DNA of 64,000 bases from Oreohelix idahoensis (GCA_024509875.1 JAMPIV010008516.1:414501-478500); one strand, 5' to 3'. Numbered from the stretch's first letter, positions 47,701 to 54,412 are shown. Notes: generated from the letters alone by a model not told the origin. A program made the numbers and translations.

Positions 47701-50700
47701 AGAGTTTTTACCAGTTATCCCACAGGGGAGCCGCAGAAAGAATGTAGTTGGTGAGGGGAGCCATGGACTCAAAAAGGTTGAAAACCGCTGTCTTATGAGA
47801 TTCAGATAAAAACACCACATATCAATAACAAATCAGTGAGTTTGAAAGATGAGAGGCATGAAAACTGAACAAGTGATTATTTGGTGTATCACAGAACAAA
47901 ATATTCCTCCAAGCACACCAAATCCTGAGAGATCTTACCTTAATGGTTTCCTGTCTATGCACACCTTAGCCTGGCAGTCTTTGAGAAAAGAAGGGGGACT
48001 TTCTGAGACCACATGCTGTACTCTGAGTCTTGTTTTCAGGTATTCTACAAACCGCTTCATGAAACCAACAAAATGTTCAGCATTGCGAATATTTCCTGGG
48101 ATGGCCTCTGTTGGAAAAGAGCAAAAACAATCACCCTGTCAACTGTATTTTCCAGTTTTCAGAATATGGAAAAATAAACCAGTACAAAACAAACACAAGA
48201 AACAAAACCATTAAATTACAGTATATAAATAAAGTTTAAGGACTGGTTACAGTATCACATATCATCTGGTGAGATAATTATAACAGCATTTCTCAACCAG
48301 TGGTGCACAGGTCCCCCCAGGAAGCAGCCTCTTAAAAAAAAAAAAAAACATCATTCATTTCGACGTGATACCCCGTCTGAACGTCTAGTCTACAGTGTCT
48401 ACCATATCTGTATTTCAGATAGTCTACGTACTATGCCCCGTGTAGTTCCCACGGGGAACTCTAATGACACAAAAAAAGAATAGAACTACTGCACCCTCAG
48501 GCATTGTCGTACAAGACGACTAATAAGAGGTTGTGCATGAGGCTGGCAACCTCATCGTGTCAAATAAATTGTTACAGAAACCAGCATGGCAGGAGCATGA
48601 AAATGTTTGGTGCAGGCTTCCTGTAGTCAGACCAGCCTGCAGTGGTGGTTATGTGGTTTGTTAGCAGCAAACATGAAAATAATAATGATGATGTACTACA
48701 CGCATCTAGATAATTAGTGGGCCCTTTCATTAGGCTCGTGCTTTCTAAAAGGTTGATTTACACTGCAAGACAGCTTCTGTTTGTTTTTTTTCCTTTCTTT
48801 TTTCTTTCTTTTTTTAAACTTTTAAAATTGTATCAGTTCTGTGTTCTGCAGATTTTACATTGCCTTGCATAGCTCTCAGGGGGCTCTGAGAAAATTAAGA
48901 AATAATAAAAACAGCTCCCACAAGCATGTTGAACGAGGTGACTAAAATTAAACTGAGCATGAGTCTGACAACCTAATCACGTAAAACCAGAAACCACCAC
49001 CAGGTATGGCGTCCGCCTCAGATTCTAAAGGTACCAGGTTCGATTCCCAGTAGAGGAAATATAAGTTATAGAAAACTTTTTTCAGAACCAGTGGTCCTAT
49101 TGATGTCACATTCTCCCCTGGTCTCCTGGGTAGTGAGATCGGATGCCTAGCCTTCTTGGATAAGGGCGAAAAAATATGAGGTCATGCGTGCAAGTTGTGC
49201 ATGTTAAAAATCCCACGGCAGTTGGAAATTGCAAAGACTAGGCTGTAAAGCAGCTGTCCTGGCAAAATTTAAAAATTAGAAACCACTCACCACAAAAATA
49301 TTTATAGAATGTGAGATTCCTATTGGGATTCTTGCCGGTGCTATGGAGTCTGTGCACTGTGCTGAGATCCTCCTTGTGTGATCTAAGGGAGGAAATCAGA
49401 GCACTGATGGAGTTGTCCATGTGCAAAATAAGATGGTCCTTAAAAAACCAAACCAAACCAAGCAAAAACTGACTGCTTTGACGGTCGGCGGCTAAGGATC
49501 AAAGAAGAAGAAACCAAGCAATGTGTATCTTAAACGTTTTCATCTGACACAATAAAAATGATATGAATGTTTTTAACCGTAACTCTGAAGCAACAACACT
49601 CTTCTGGCCTCCCCTAATCGTTATGAGTATGTGATACGAGGAACTTCATCATACATTTGAGTATTACATCTGTTATCTAAAGATGTAGTACATAAACAAT
49701 CAAGCATTACAAGAGAATGATAGATAACCATGACTACTACAAGTTTGTTTTTACCTTGCAGGATTTCATCTGGAATTACTGTGAATAAACATGAAGGAAA
49801 ATACATCGTAAACGTTTCAGTTGTACCGGTGAACAAATAAATATTTAAAGGTCATTACATATCTTTCACATACGGTATTAATGACTGCAGTAGAAGCCCA
49901 GCTAAGCTGCACTTTGGCTGAGTCTAAATATTTATTAAGATTAGACTTTCTTCTACTTTACATATACAAAATATTTTTATAGGATATTTCATACAGTGTC
50001 TGCAAGATAATACTAAAGAGCCCTACCTTCTAAAATGTAAAAAGTATAAACAATAAAGGACTGTCAATCAATCACTACCTTTTAGCTCCTGAGGAGCATA
50101 GGCCTTCAACAAACACATGCCAAGTCTTCCTGTCCTGTGCCATCTGCTCAAGTTCTTTCCATGTCTTCCTCATCATTTTCACCTCTGTTTCCAGTTCTCT
50201 TCTCCATGTGTTGTTTGGTCTACCTCTGCCTCTCTTTCCCTGTGGATTCCAGAACAAGGACTGCGTTGTAATGCTATCAACAGGTTTCCTCAATGTGTGT
50301 CCTATCCATCGCCAGCATCTTCTTCTCAACTCTTGTTTCACTATCACTTGTCTGGTTCTTGTCATCAATTCCACATTTGTGACTTTGTCATACCATTTCA
50401 GTCCTTCTATTCTACGCAAGCACCCATTTATAAAAATCTGTAGCTTTTTGGTTGTTGTTTTTGTTGCTCTCCATGTCTCAGAGCCATACAATAGGACTGA
50501 CTTCACATTTGAGTTGAGGATCCTTATTTTCATGTTGGACTTGATTTCTCTTGTTCTCCATGTTTCCCAATGCAGTGAAAGCTCCTCTTGCTTTTTGTAT
50601 TTTATTTTGATATCATTGTCCCTTCAACTTTGTCTATATTACTGCCAAGATATGTGTATGATTCTACATCCTTTAGTGGTATTTCCTAAAGTTCAACCTT

Positions 50701-52610
50701 GTTACCATTTCTTGCATTTATTCTCATAATCTTTGTCTTTTCCGTGTGTATTTTCAGGCCCACTTGTTGTGACCTCTCATCGAGAATTTTCATTTTCTCT
50801 TGCACCTGATTATGTTTATGGGACAGAAGAGCCAAGTCATCTGTAAAATCCAGATCATCAAGCTGTTTAGTCAGATTCCACTGGATTCCATTTCTGTTAT
50901 GTGATGTCGATGTTTCCATTTCTTCTTACTAGCAATATAAACATCGACATCACACAACAGGAATAAAGGACTGTACTAGTAGATTATTTACAATTATGCC
51001 ATTCTTCTTCCATCATAGAACAGGCAATAAAGTTAGATATACCTAATGCAGTACATAACATAGTGAAACAGTATTCAACAAGAACAAAAATATGTGAAAG
51101 CTAGTAAAGAAAATCTTAGAATATAAATTTTTAATACTGTAATCAGCACTTATCCATTGGTAAAAAAAAAAAAGTATGCAAAACTTAAATAAAGCAAAAG
51201 CAAACAAATGGTGGAATCTCAAAAGAGGGAAAATAATTTATATCACATGAATTTACGAATAAAAAATGTAATATTGCACTGACATTCACACACTCTGTGT
51301 GCCCGAGCACTCAAGTGCATGTGCACACACACAATAATTTTTTATTTTATTTACTTCTTTCTTTATTTATTAAAGTAATACAAAAAGTATTAGCAATTAA
51401 AGTATTCAAAAAAATCGTACACTATTAGAAGTCTTAACCAGCTGATGTACAATACAGGATAAATGATGGGGGAGGTAACTATGCCAGTAAGTAAATGGTG
51501 ACAAACTGATCATATTATTTGTGAGTACAGACACCAAATATGCTAAAAATAAGTTATCAGGGGTTCAGCATTTGTAGCCCTTAATTTAAAAAACATATAT
51601 AAGAATGAGTCATAAAGTACCCATATTGTTTTTGTTTTATTTCGCTGTTTTAATTAATGCTACACTAAAAGCAAATGTTCCCTTTTTAGGCAGCTTAACC
51701 AGTTATCCTTGCTTACATTCTGCTGGTATCTCTTCCCTTTCCCAGATTTTACCAAAAGCAAATCTGTAAGATTATAATTTCTCCACGTTTTACCTTCTCC
51801 TCCCCCCCCCCCCCCCAATCCCACTTTACAAGGGTAGTCCAGTGATGCACTAATTTCTGACTGCCCTCTGATGAGCTGTTTTTTAACCTAGTGCACGCTA
51901 CACGTCATATGCTGCACACTTTTCTCACTGTCAAACTCTTTTATTGAATAGTTAGTGAGGGAACCCATCATGCACAAACTCTGCGAAAGCCTAGTCTGTC
52001 TTAGAAGTATTTTGGTAGTTACTTTATAATTTGCTATTTTTAGGACTATTTCAATTGTTACCTGATTTTTAGTTTTGCAAATTTACCATACATAATGAAA
52101 ATGCTTTCTCATATAGGAACCCATATACACCACACACATACACACTTGAATCTGTTTACTTACTGTTTTGTTACTACAGAATCACTCATCCACACAAAAT
52201 GGTTCCTTTTTTTTCCCAACCACATTAAAAAATGCAAACAATTAAAGGTTTACCTGCTGCTAAATTAAAGACTGGTCTAAAAAGACCAACACGTTTTTTT
52301 TTTAAATCTAAAACCACATAGATAACTGAGATAATTTCAACAAGATATATAACAACTGATGACACTTTCATCCTTCCCAGAAGGCAAAGGGTAAGGAATG
52401 TAAGTGCAGATGTAAGTAAACCAACTTTTAACTGTTTACAGTAAAGTATAAATACAACTATGTTTCACGTATGATGTGATGCTAGATGTAAACATAATAC
52501 CTGGGTTTGCAAGGACAACATCTGTTTCCCTGGCAACGTGCGCCTCCCGCAAACCATCAACCATTCTTTGGTACTCATTCTTCAGTCGGTCTTCATCAAC
52601 ATCTTTAATT
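23653..52610 (-). CDS. ERCC2: TFIIH helicase XPD (ERCC2), middle eight exons
   Basis: XPD is the 5'-3' DNA helicase of TFIIH, acting in nucleotide excision repair and in transcription initiation. Exons on -, in coding order: 52501-52610, 49755-49778, 47939-48107, 36227-36345, 33702-33841, 29812-29913, 26305-26368 and 23653-23744. Every junction has GT/AG sites and all phases join, giving about 271 codons that run collinearly with animal XPD from the Arch domain (which contacts MAT1 of the CAK module) through the [12 protein letters not shown] region and helicase motif TSGTLSPLD to [10 protein letters not shown] and [13 protein letters not shown]. The N-terminal Walker A, Fe-S cluster and DEAH exons are absent and must lie beyond 64000. 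The C-terminal exons (with the Q.xGRAIR motif) were not found leftward. Introns total about 28 kb and are mostly transposon. Confidence 0.93.
23845..24249 (-). mobile_element. 5'-truncated RTE-like LINE copy, older
   Basis: Diverged copy of the 3' end of the 5402-8578 element with CTTACTTACTTAG tail. Imperfect TSD ATGATTTACC / ATGATTTATC (23835-23844 and 24250-24259). Confidence 0.85.
24310..24580 (+). pseudogene. LINE C-terminal relic (weak)
   Basis: Mixed-frame reading includes [22 protein letters not shown] text and [17 protein letters not shown], as in the end of RNase-H LINE proteins, with an ATGAAGAAGATGAAG tail. Confidence 0.4.
24710..25310. mobile_element. Tc1/mariner-type internally deleted element, 601 bp
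   Basis: Perfect 56-bp terminal inverted repeats beginning TACTACTGGACAAAAGTTAA (24710-24765 and 25255-25310), flanked by TA (24708-24709 and 25311-25312). It encodes only a transposase N-terminus. Perfect TIRs suggest recent activity. Confidence 0.93.
24756..24941 (-). pseudogene. Tc1-like transposase N-terminal HTH fragment
   Basis: From a likely ATG at 24941: [20 protein letters not shown], then [20 protein letters not shown] and [13 protein letters not shown]. This is a paired-like helix-turn-helix of Tc1/mariner DNA-binding domains. The DDE catalytic domain is missing and the frame ends inside the left TIR. It could still encode a TIR-binding peptide, but is more likely inert. Confidence 0.8.
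25315..25682 (-). pseudogene. LINE relic, 3' end (family B)
   Basis: Reverse-strand sequence matches the family B 3' end, with remnants of the [23 protein letters not shown] and conserved SRWSF regions. It begins directly after the Tc1-like element. Confidence 0.65.
25683..26304. other. Repeat fragment, then intronic sequence
   Basis: 25690-25790 matches the GCAGGCTTCCTG repeat (see 13300). The remainder to exon G holds nothing recognised. Confidence 0.35.
26305..26368 (-). CDS. ERCC2: ERCC2 exon G
   Basis: 64 nt. Acceptor ATCCTCAG|ATTGTT, donor GATATAG|GTAACT. Encodes [20 protein letters not shown] plus I and one base of the next Ala codon. Confidence 0.92.
26369..26976. other. Intron sequence
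   Basis: AT-rich. No repeat or coding segment recognised. Confidence 0.35.
26988..27461 (+). mobile_element. tRNA-derived SINE S2, full copy, 474 bp
   Basis: A tRNA-like head (A-box-like region near GGCTAAGAGGTATGGCG; B box GGGTTCGATTC), a long unrelated body, and an (AAACC)n tail. Perfect 11-bp TSD AAATAAAGCCT (26977-26987 and 27462-27472). Other copies at 49003-49460 and 16247-16434. Confidence 0.9.
27605..27865 (+). pseudogene. LINE C-terminal relic
   Basis: Forward reading [40 protein letters not shown] and [12 protein letters not shown]: the Arg/Lys-rich end of a LINE ORF2. Confidence 0.5.
28063..28380 (-). repeat. Repeat related to the segment upstream of the hammerhead motif
   Basis: The reverse strand contains CTGGTTAACTGCATGCAGGA, then GGATCTCACTATGAACCCAG and GCTGAGAAGTGGC, closely matching 59440-59530. 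A 74-codon frame (ends [20 protein letters not shown]...) follows. Function unknown. Confidence 0.55.
28799..28930 (+). pseudogene. pogo/CENP-B-type HTH fragment
   Basis: ATG at 28799: [20 protein letters not shown], then [18 protein letters not shown], the first helix of the pogo/CENP-B N-terminal DNA-binding domain. The frame then runs into AT-rich sequence. Confidence 0.65.
29240..29512 (-). mobile_element. tRNA-derived SINE (family S1b)
   Basis: Read on -, the head GGGAGCCGCGGTAGCATAGT, with B-box-like GGTTTGATCCCC, matches other S1 SINE heads; the body differs. TSD TTTTTACAAG (29230-29239 and 29513-29522). Nested in the Tigger-like element. Confidence 0.88.
29812..29913 (-). CDS. ERCC2: ERCC2 exon F
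   Basis: 102 nt, 34 codons, phase 0 at both ends. Acceptor TTCCACAG|ACC, donor CCAATG|GTTGGT (weak consensus). Encodes [20 protein letters not shown] and [14 protein letters not shown], completing helicase motif TSG|TLSPLD. Confidence 0.93.
29998..30235 (-). pseudogene. LINE 3' relic
   Basis: Reverse reading: [20 protein letters not shown], then [20 protein letters not shown]. Its last about 100 bp recur at 32388-32490 (ATAATATGATGACAG.AACC and CTCATCATG.GTCGTGCC). Confidence 0.6.
30405..30483 (+). repeat. Left part of a 29-bp minisatellite
   Basis: Units of the type AATGTGAACTG.T.ACAGCTGTTGAAAC. The array resumes at 31407 after a hAT MITE. Confidence 0.85.
30484..31406. mobile_element. hAT MITE inserted in the minisatellite, split by a SINE
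   Basis: Termini TAGTGCTGCACTGAATA and TATTCAGTGCAGCCCTA, with perfect 8-bp TSD GTTGAAAC (30476-30483 and 31407-31414). It contains inverted TTCGGCCGAATGCGAAT-type subterminal motifs and no transposase. The SINE at 30938-31292 lies inside. Confidence 0.9.
30938..31292 (-). mobile_element. tRNA-derived SINE S1 copy with poly(A) tail
   Basis: Reverse orientation: the head is near 31292 (GGGAGCCGCGCTAGCGTAGT on -) and the poly(A) tail reads as T's at 30938-30953. TSD CGGGTTGATC (30928-30937 and 31293-31302). Highly similar to the copy at 35740-36098. Confidence 0.93.
31407..32090 (+). repeat. Minisatellite, 29-bp unit, about 23 copies
   Basis: Unit approximately AATTAATGTGAACTGATAAC + AGCAGTTGA, with variant units at both edges and more homogeneous units around 31780-31960. 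Confidence 0.92.
32160..32245 (+). ncRNA. Decayed hammerhead ribozyme-bearing repeat end
   Basis: CTGACGA (32165-32171), a 12-nt spacer, GAAAT, and then TTTGTAAAACTAATTCAATA align with the hammerhead segment at 59627-59700. The core carries T-to-C in CTGATGA, and stem II is mostly unpaired, so it is probably inactive. Confidence 0.55.
32388..32490 (-). repeat. Dispersed LINE 3' fragment
   Basis: Direct match to 29998-30098. The 32490-32740 sequence that follows is unassigned. Confidence 0.6.
32745..33005 (-). pseudogene. LINE C-terminal Cys/His region relic (family E-like)
   Basis: Reverse reading: [40 protein letters not shown] and [16 protein letters not shown]. The C..G...PEHIL..CP pattern follows RNase H in many LINEs. 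Confidence 0.7.
33020..33340 (-). pseudogene. LINE endonuclease relic
   Basis: Reverse reading: [20 protein letters not shown], then a decayed CQITIFC-like segment in the position of SDHHLL. The Asp of GDFN is changed to Gly. Confidence 0.6.
33702..33841 (-). CDS. ERCC2: ERCC2 exon E
   Basis: 140 nt. Acceptor TTGTTGTCAG|GT, donor TCAGGG|GTAAGA. Encodes (G)[19 protein letters not shown], then a short variable stretch, [15 protein letters not shown]. Highly conserved in XPD; ends just before motif TLSP. Confidence 0.95.
33915..34145 (+). pseudogene. LINE C-terminal relic
   Basis: Forward reading [10 protein letters not shown], then a basic stretch, [18 protein letters not shown] and [15 protein letters not shown], ending with GAAGAAGAATAAG. 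Confidence 0.6.
34190..35150 (-). pseudogene. LINE 3' end (family B) with an internal minisatellite
   Basis: 34190-34225 (GAGCTCCCCAAGGAGCACAG) and 34965-35150 (GTCTTCCTGTCCTGTGCCAT, ...GGATTCCAGAACAAGGACTG) are the two parts of one family B 3' end, as seen contiguous at 50086-50290. Between them a 25-bp motif has expanded. Confidence 0.85.
34218..34965. repeat. Minisatellite, 25-bp unit, about 30 copies
   Basis: Unit CACAGACCTTCAACAAACTT + ACATC, near-perfect. The unit equals a segment of the LINE 3' end (ACCTTCAACAAACTTA). Open frames through the array (75-nt super-period) are artefacts. Confidence 0.95.
35160..35727. other. Unassigned intronic sequence
   Basis: No recognised gene or repeat. 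A short open frame at 35213-35434 has no supporting features. Confidence 0.3.
35740..36098 (+). mobile_element. tRNA-derived SINE S1, full copy
   Basis: Head GGGAGCCGCGCTAGCGAAAT with B-box-like GGATCAAACCC, a central CCCAGCTGCAATGGGTACCT, then a body and a (A)19 tail. Perfect TSD AACGCCACAGAT (35728-35739 and 36099-36110). Confidence 0.95.
36227..36345 (-). CDS. ERCC2: ERCC2 exon D
   Basis: 119 nt. Acceptor CACATTTCAG|A, donor CAAAAG|GTATGC. Encodes [20 protein letters not shown], then [20 protein letters not shown], part of the Arch and HD1 return. The first A completes an Arg codon split with exon C. Confidence 0.95.
36346..37060. other. AT-rich intron
   Basis: Nothing recognised. Confidence 0.35.
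37071..37351 (-). mobile_element. tRNA-derived SINE, S1 head with different body (S1c)
   Basis: On -, head GGGAGCCGCGCTGGTGTAAT, then GGTTCAAACCCGGGCGTC. The body differs from S1, and the tail is poly(A). TSD TTATAAAAGT (37061-37070 and 37352-37361). Confidence 0.92.
37690..38035 (-). repeat. Unclassified retroelement-like fragment
   Basis: On - it ends in an (AACAAT)n-like tail (37697-37716 read as TTATTGTTATTG). An open reading contains [20 protein letters not shown] and [20 protein letters not shown]. The family was not recognised. Confidence 0.4.
39261..41057 (-). repeat. 3' LTR of the 39-46 kb element
   Basis: 1797 bp, nearly identical to the 5' LTR. It has the same CCAAT/CRE/TATA arrangement (TATA complement 40520-40526, TGACGTCA 40553-40560) and a TTTATT (AATAAA on -) at 40137-40142 that could serve as the poly(A) signal. 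Open frames inside it are not shared intact by the other LTR. Confidence 0.92.
41173..44013 (-). CDS. Gag polyprotein with protease-like domain
   Basis: From ATG at 44013 (the frame is open upstream to a TTG at 44058), about 946 aa. N-terminus [19 protein letters not shown], then a charged coiled coil (about 30-125) with repeats REAQEKIAQ. The capsid-like domain (about 165-335) contains [17 protein letters not shown] and a SCAN-like half, [22 protein letters not shown] zinc knuckle [14 protein letters not shown] lies at about 391. A retropepsin-like segment has [14 protein letters not shown] (about 451) and [11 protein letters not shown]. The last 400 residues are low-complexity with no recognised domain. 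It is intact, and unusual in ending without pol. Confidence 0.88.
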   Translation of the reverse strand: MAELVKLLTAWKDAAKSMGMNEAETRAYIMREQDRQTEREKREAEKDLRKLEAEKEERKAEREAQEKIAEREAQEKIAQREAQEKIAQREAQEKLAQREAQEREKAAERQHELALRSLELQYRSSEGSSANGDSPGAGATDTSGNGGPRMAAMNFPMDSFPNGNEKIEVFLEKFERMAKAYGLDDSLWCLKLSQSLRGHAYEVYSKMLVDDHGNFEALRNALLPRFQWTPRKCQTMFRESRLEKGESFPQFAERLRNYLTRWRELSGLAKSFEGLEELIMCEQIKANMSPDLRKYLAEQGAQQLDQIILFAERFQTAQAEVLGQKRKHPDLPAPDKGASSSHSPSSSAHQPQGPSRKEPPPSHNMRSQPPNRTQGPTSHEPVRNRGDNERYCRFCRTTSHWTTRCPNKQPAHQMACLRPVRVKQGKKWKPFQSEKLFSNSGPAEVNGTETTCLFDSGLTYPSIVARHLVKPWQMTKEKVNIGGVLRKGTSQCFPVANIEVKCRFVSGTIKAAVTAQPAYDFILGNPYLVLGNPTTPILADARGPTAGQKREKGEPLIHEAPRELEHNCRAKERFNASDDSGMLFAEANSPASPVQPTGQTVVKTPLIPEVHSLLSGIRPPMVLASSSEEHTDKSSITYVNDQRHLHRAQDSGLSEHIVPTSPGAPSDQHFTQTEEDSDLSIRLPIDGDGPHNSRISFTGNDSCNEQPEKLAIFSNSFHGTLEPVTESFNSDSPRSNGILNRQVSLQDTFQLTPVTLTGEGKVEGRTRVLDGELPWSTVSSHQLFRPEKSEKSDLTHLQGAILESSVPLQIGRGRASPEPLPGADLTYLSSKVEAIEVDRDPIDTQHEIGGSTPEEPETLHQFRTVPAVTTLLTRSEEVAIARSPQRPPVTSADQNSLLTVIARESSDPPLDGTGLKRDQLSQRSIGAHSRRGRRRKRKRGRLKNTE
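44417..44434 (-). other. tRNA-Pro primer binding site
   Basis: On -, three bases after the 5' LTR, TGGGGGCTCGTCCGGGAT. This 18-nt sequence is the well-known tRNA-Pro-complementary site used by murine leukaemia virus-type elements. Confidence 0.92.
44438..46236 (-). repeat. 5' LTR of the 39-46 kb element
   Basis: 1799 bp. Small differences from the 3' LTR include ACACACACC/ACCACACC, AAAAGTCCG/AAAATTCCG, and single-base indels in A-runs. The long R-U5 region predicted downstream of the TATA box exceeds 1.2 kb. Confidence 0.92.
45696..45804 (-). promoter_or_regulatory. Candidate pol II promoter in the 5' LTR
   Basis: Reading on -: ATTGG boxes (45800-45804 and 45760-45764), a perfect CRE palindrome TGACGTCA (45729-45736), then TATAAAA (45696-45702). 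Spacing fits a start near 45665. Motif-based. Confidence 0.7.
46616..46989 (+). pseudogene. hAT transposase N-terminal fragment (BED-like finger)
   Basis: Forward reading [40 protein letters not shown], then [19 protein letters not shown] and [13 protein letters not shown]: a C-x2-C...H-x4-H finger as in ZBED5/FAM200-type hAT proteins. An in-frame TAG lies between the two Cys (about 46757). Confidence 0.75.
47050..47361 (+). pseudogene. hAT transposase C-terminal dimerisation fragment
   Basis: [60 protein letters not shown] and [16 protein letters not shown]. This is the hAT C-terminal (hATC) region. The catalytic middle is deleted between the two fragments. Confidence 0.85.
47939..48107 (-). 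CDS. ERCC2: ERCC2 exon C
   Basis: 169 nt. Acceptor TTTTCCAACAG|AG, donor ATTAAG|GTAAGA. Encodes [40 protein letters not shown] and KVCIDRKPL (Arch domain). Confidence 0.95.
48284..48345 (+). mobile_element. Possible hAT left terminus
   Basis: CAGCATTTCTCAACCAGTGG resembles hAT ends such as that at 38295. No matching right end or TSD was found. Confidence 0.35.
48420..48700 (+). repeat. Dispersed repeat with (ATG)n-like tail
   Basis: GAGGCTGGCAACCTCATCGT, CATGGCAGGAGCATGAAAAT and GCAGGCTTCCTGTAG, ending AATAATGATGATG. Longest copy of the repeat also at 13300, 14413 and 25708. Confidence 0.6.
49003..49460 (+). mobile_element. SINE S2, 5'-truncated copy
   Basis: Starts GGTATGGCGTCCGCCTCAGA and matches the copy at 26988-27461 to its (AAACC)n tail. 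The first part of the tRNA head is missing. Confidence 0.88.
49463..49512 (+). repeat. Short LINE family D 3' tail
   Basis: ACTGCTTTGACGGTCGGCGG, CTAAGGATCAAAGAAGAAG, matching the 3' end of the LINE at 38647 and of 18525-18840. Confidence 0.65.
49755..49778 (-). CDS. ERCC2: ERCC2 microexon B, 24 nt
   Basis: Acceptor TTTATTCACAG|TAATTC, donor CTGCAAG|GTAAAA. With split codons from its neighbours it encodes (V)IPDEILQ(E), exactly the residues missing between exons A and C ([17 protein letters not shown]). Phase 1 at both ends, so skipping would keep frame. Confidence 0.93.
50065..50961 (-). mobile_element. 5'-truncated LINE (family B), best copy
   Basis: Perfect TSD AATAAAGGACTGT (50052-50064 and 50962-50974), with a TCAATCAATCA tail. 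Reverse reading: [20 protein letters not shown] (RT motif FADD changed to FTDD), [20 protein letters not shown], then, after a frameshift, [40 protein letters not shown] and [20 protein letters not shown]. Confidence 0.92.
50894..50960. repeat. Inverted repeat at the LINE 5' junction
   Basis: Arms of 22 bp, CTGTTATGTGATGTCGATGT + TT (50894-50915) and its complement (50939-50960), with one mismatch and a 23-bp loop, exactly at the LINE 5' boundary. Confidence 0.9.
50975..52500. other. AT-rich intron
   Basis: No gene or classified repeat. Short CA-rich stretch at about 51320 and a C-run at about 51805. Confidence 0.4.
52501..52610 (-). CDS. ERCC2: ERCC2 exon A
   Basis: 110 nt. Acceptor TTTTCTAAAG|AATTAAAG, donor AACCCAG|GTATTA. 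Encodes [20 protein letters not shown] and [16 protein letters not shown]. The first base completes a codon from an exon not in the window. The LINE fragment just to the right (52640) starts only 30 bp upstream of the acceptor. Confidence 0.93.
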
Positions 52611-52639
52611 CTTTAGAAAAGAAATAAAAATAGATGGTG

Positions 52640-52900
52640 TATATATTTTTATTTAGGAAGCTGAAATTTTTCGGTCATATAAAAAGACATAATAGTCTGG
52701 AAAAAACAGTGATGGAAGGCATGGTCCCTGGAAAAAGGGGAAGGGGTCGACCTAGACGACGGTGGACCCAGGACATCACAGAGAGTCTGAACTTGTCTTT
52801 GGCTGATGCAGGTCGACTTGCCCAGAATCGTGATGCGTTCAGAGCAGCTGTAATGGAGACAACGTTCTGGAAAGAATACGTCACATGATGATGATGATAT
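52640..52900 (+). mobile_element. 5'-truncated LINE (family C)
   Basis: Open forward frame to 52888: [60 protein letters not shown], then a GATGATGATGAT tail. Related to 22030-22707. TSD not clear (short ATATATTT at both sides). Confidence 0.8.
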
Positions 52901-53661
52901 ATTTATGGAAAAAATGTTAGGAGCAAAGTAATAAATAAATAATTTCAACTGCAACATATTTTTTTTTTATAATTACCGTATATACTTGAGTATAAGTTGA
53001 TCCGACTGTTAGTCGACCCCTTGACTTTAGGACTTAAGCATGGTCCAAAATTAAAGATCTGATTATAAGTCGAATGAGTTTTTCGTCAATTTTGAATTCC
53101 CACATTGCACTAGAATGTCCTTGGCTTTCTACAAATATTTTTTCAGTTTCAGTGTAACCCTTTCCCATTTAAAATGCTTGAAATCCAATTCTCAACCCTT
53201 TGAAAATAAAGTTTGTTCCTTCGTTCGCCATGAAAGTCTGATTACTGTTGTCGGTTATTGCTAAGTAGCAAAGAGATCTCAGTATTTAGCGAGACCCGAG
53301 TTATAGATTTCCATTACATTAACAAGCTTCTGTTTTTTGTTTTTTTTTATAAAGGAGATTGATATTTATGATTTTTTTAAACCAAGGTTTTTTGGGCGGT
53401 CGAATATTTGCTTTGGTATCCAGAAGTGACTTGTTATTTGATCAGAATGCTAAGTAGCAACGAGATCTTGGTATCTAGTCAGACCTGAGTTATAAATAGA
53501 TTTCTGATAGGCCTACATTAAAATAATTCTGTTTTTCTGAGTTTTTTTCCAGAGGCGATCAATATTATGGTTTTTTGTGATTTTTTTTTTTAGTCTAGGC
53601 TATCCTGGCAGTCAAATATTTGCTTTAGGATCTAAGAAGTACTTGTTATTTGATCAGTATG

Positions 53662-54412
53662 TGTGACAGTACGGACTGTTACGTCGGATTAACACTAAGG
53701 TGCTGCCACTTAATTATAGTTAGGGTAAGAATACTTAGCAAGATTAAACACTAAGTATTTGAGCGTGTCTAGTTAGTGTAATAACACTAGTCACAAATCC
53801 TATGAGTGATTTAATTAAAGTGTTCAGGAATGACGTCATCGAACTTGGGGTAGAATTGCTCAGTAGCTAGGACGGAAGTGATGGTTTGAGAGAAGGGGGT
53901 TAATTGAGTTGGTTTTAGGCACGAGACGAGCGAGGCAGTGATTTTGGGGTTTGGACCATCTTGTAAGTTCGATGGCTGTGTGTTATTTCTTGGGATGACT
54001 GGTTTGTATACCACAGAAGCACATGTATTTATGAACTATTATGAAGTTGTCAGAGTGTGCAGACACTTAATAAAGGCGTTCATTCATATTTAATCCAGCT
54101 TGAACTTATTTCCTGAACGTCAGTTTGTTTACATCAGGTAATAGAGAAAAGAATATTACCATATTTTCGACGATCATGCAGCCTAAAACATAAACACAGT
54201 TACGAGTCTCCAAAAGAACCACCTGGGTTATGTTCCAATTCCTATTCTGTAATCACCACCTCTGGCAGTCGCCAGTAAAACAACAGATGAACATTGATAA
54301 AAGATTCCACCCCATTCTCACCCTGTCACACTAGACTTGATTTGTCACCGTGACCAAGCCCAGTCACATCTAACTTGATTCGGTGCCGTTCCCGTCCACT
54401 CCCCCGGCCACA
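53662..54412 (+). repeat. 5' LTR of the 53-57 kb element
   Basis: 751 bp. A stop-free reverse frame (53811-54014) is present identically in both LTRs but looks fortuitous. AATAAA occurs at about 54069. Confidence 0.9.

Larger units (their letters stand above)
38295..47790 (+). mobile_element. hAT transposon carrying a LINE that carries an LTR element
   Basis: Termini CAGCGGTTCTCAACCTG and AGGTTGAAAACCGCTG with a perfect 8-bp TSD TCTTATGA (38287-38294 and 47791-47798). About 1.5 kb is hAT sequence (38295-38646 and 46606-47790); the rest is a LINE (38647-46605). Transposase fragments are at 46616-46989 and 47050-47361. Confidence 0.93.

Noticed and set aside
53811..54014. 67-codon reverse frame present identically at 57064-57267
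   Set aside because: Duplicated only because it lies in both LTRs; no features of a protein domain.
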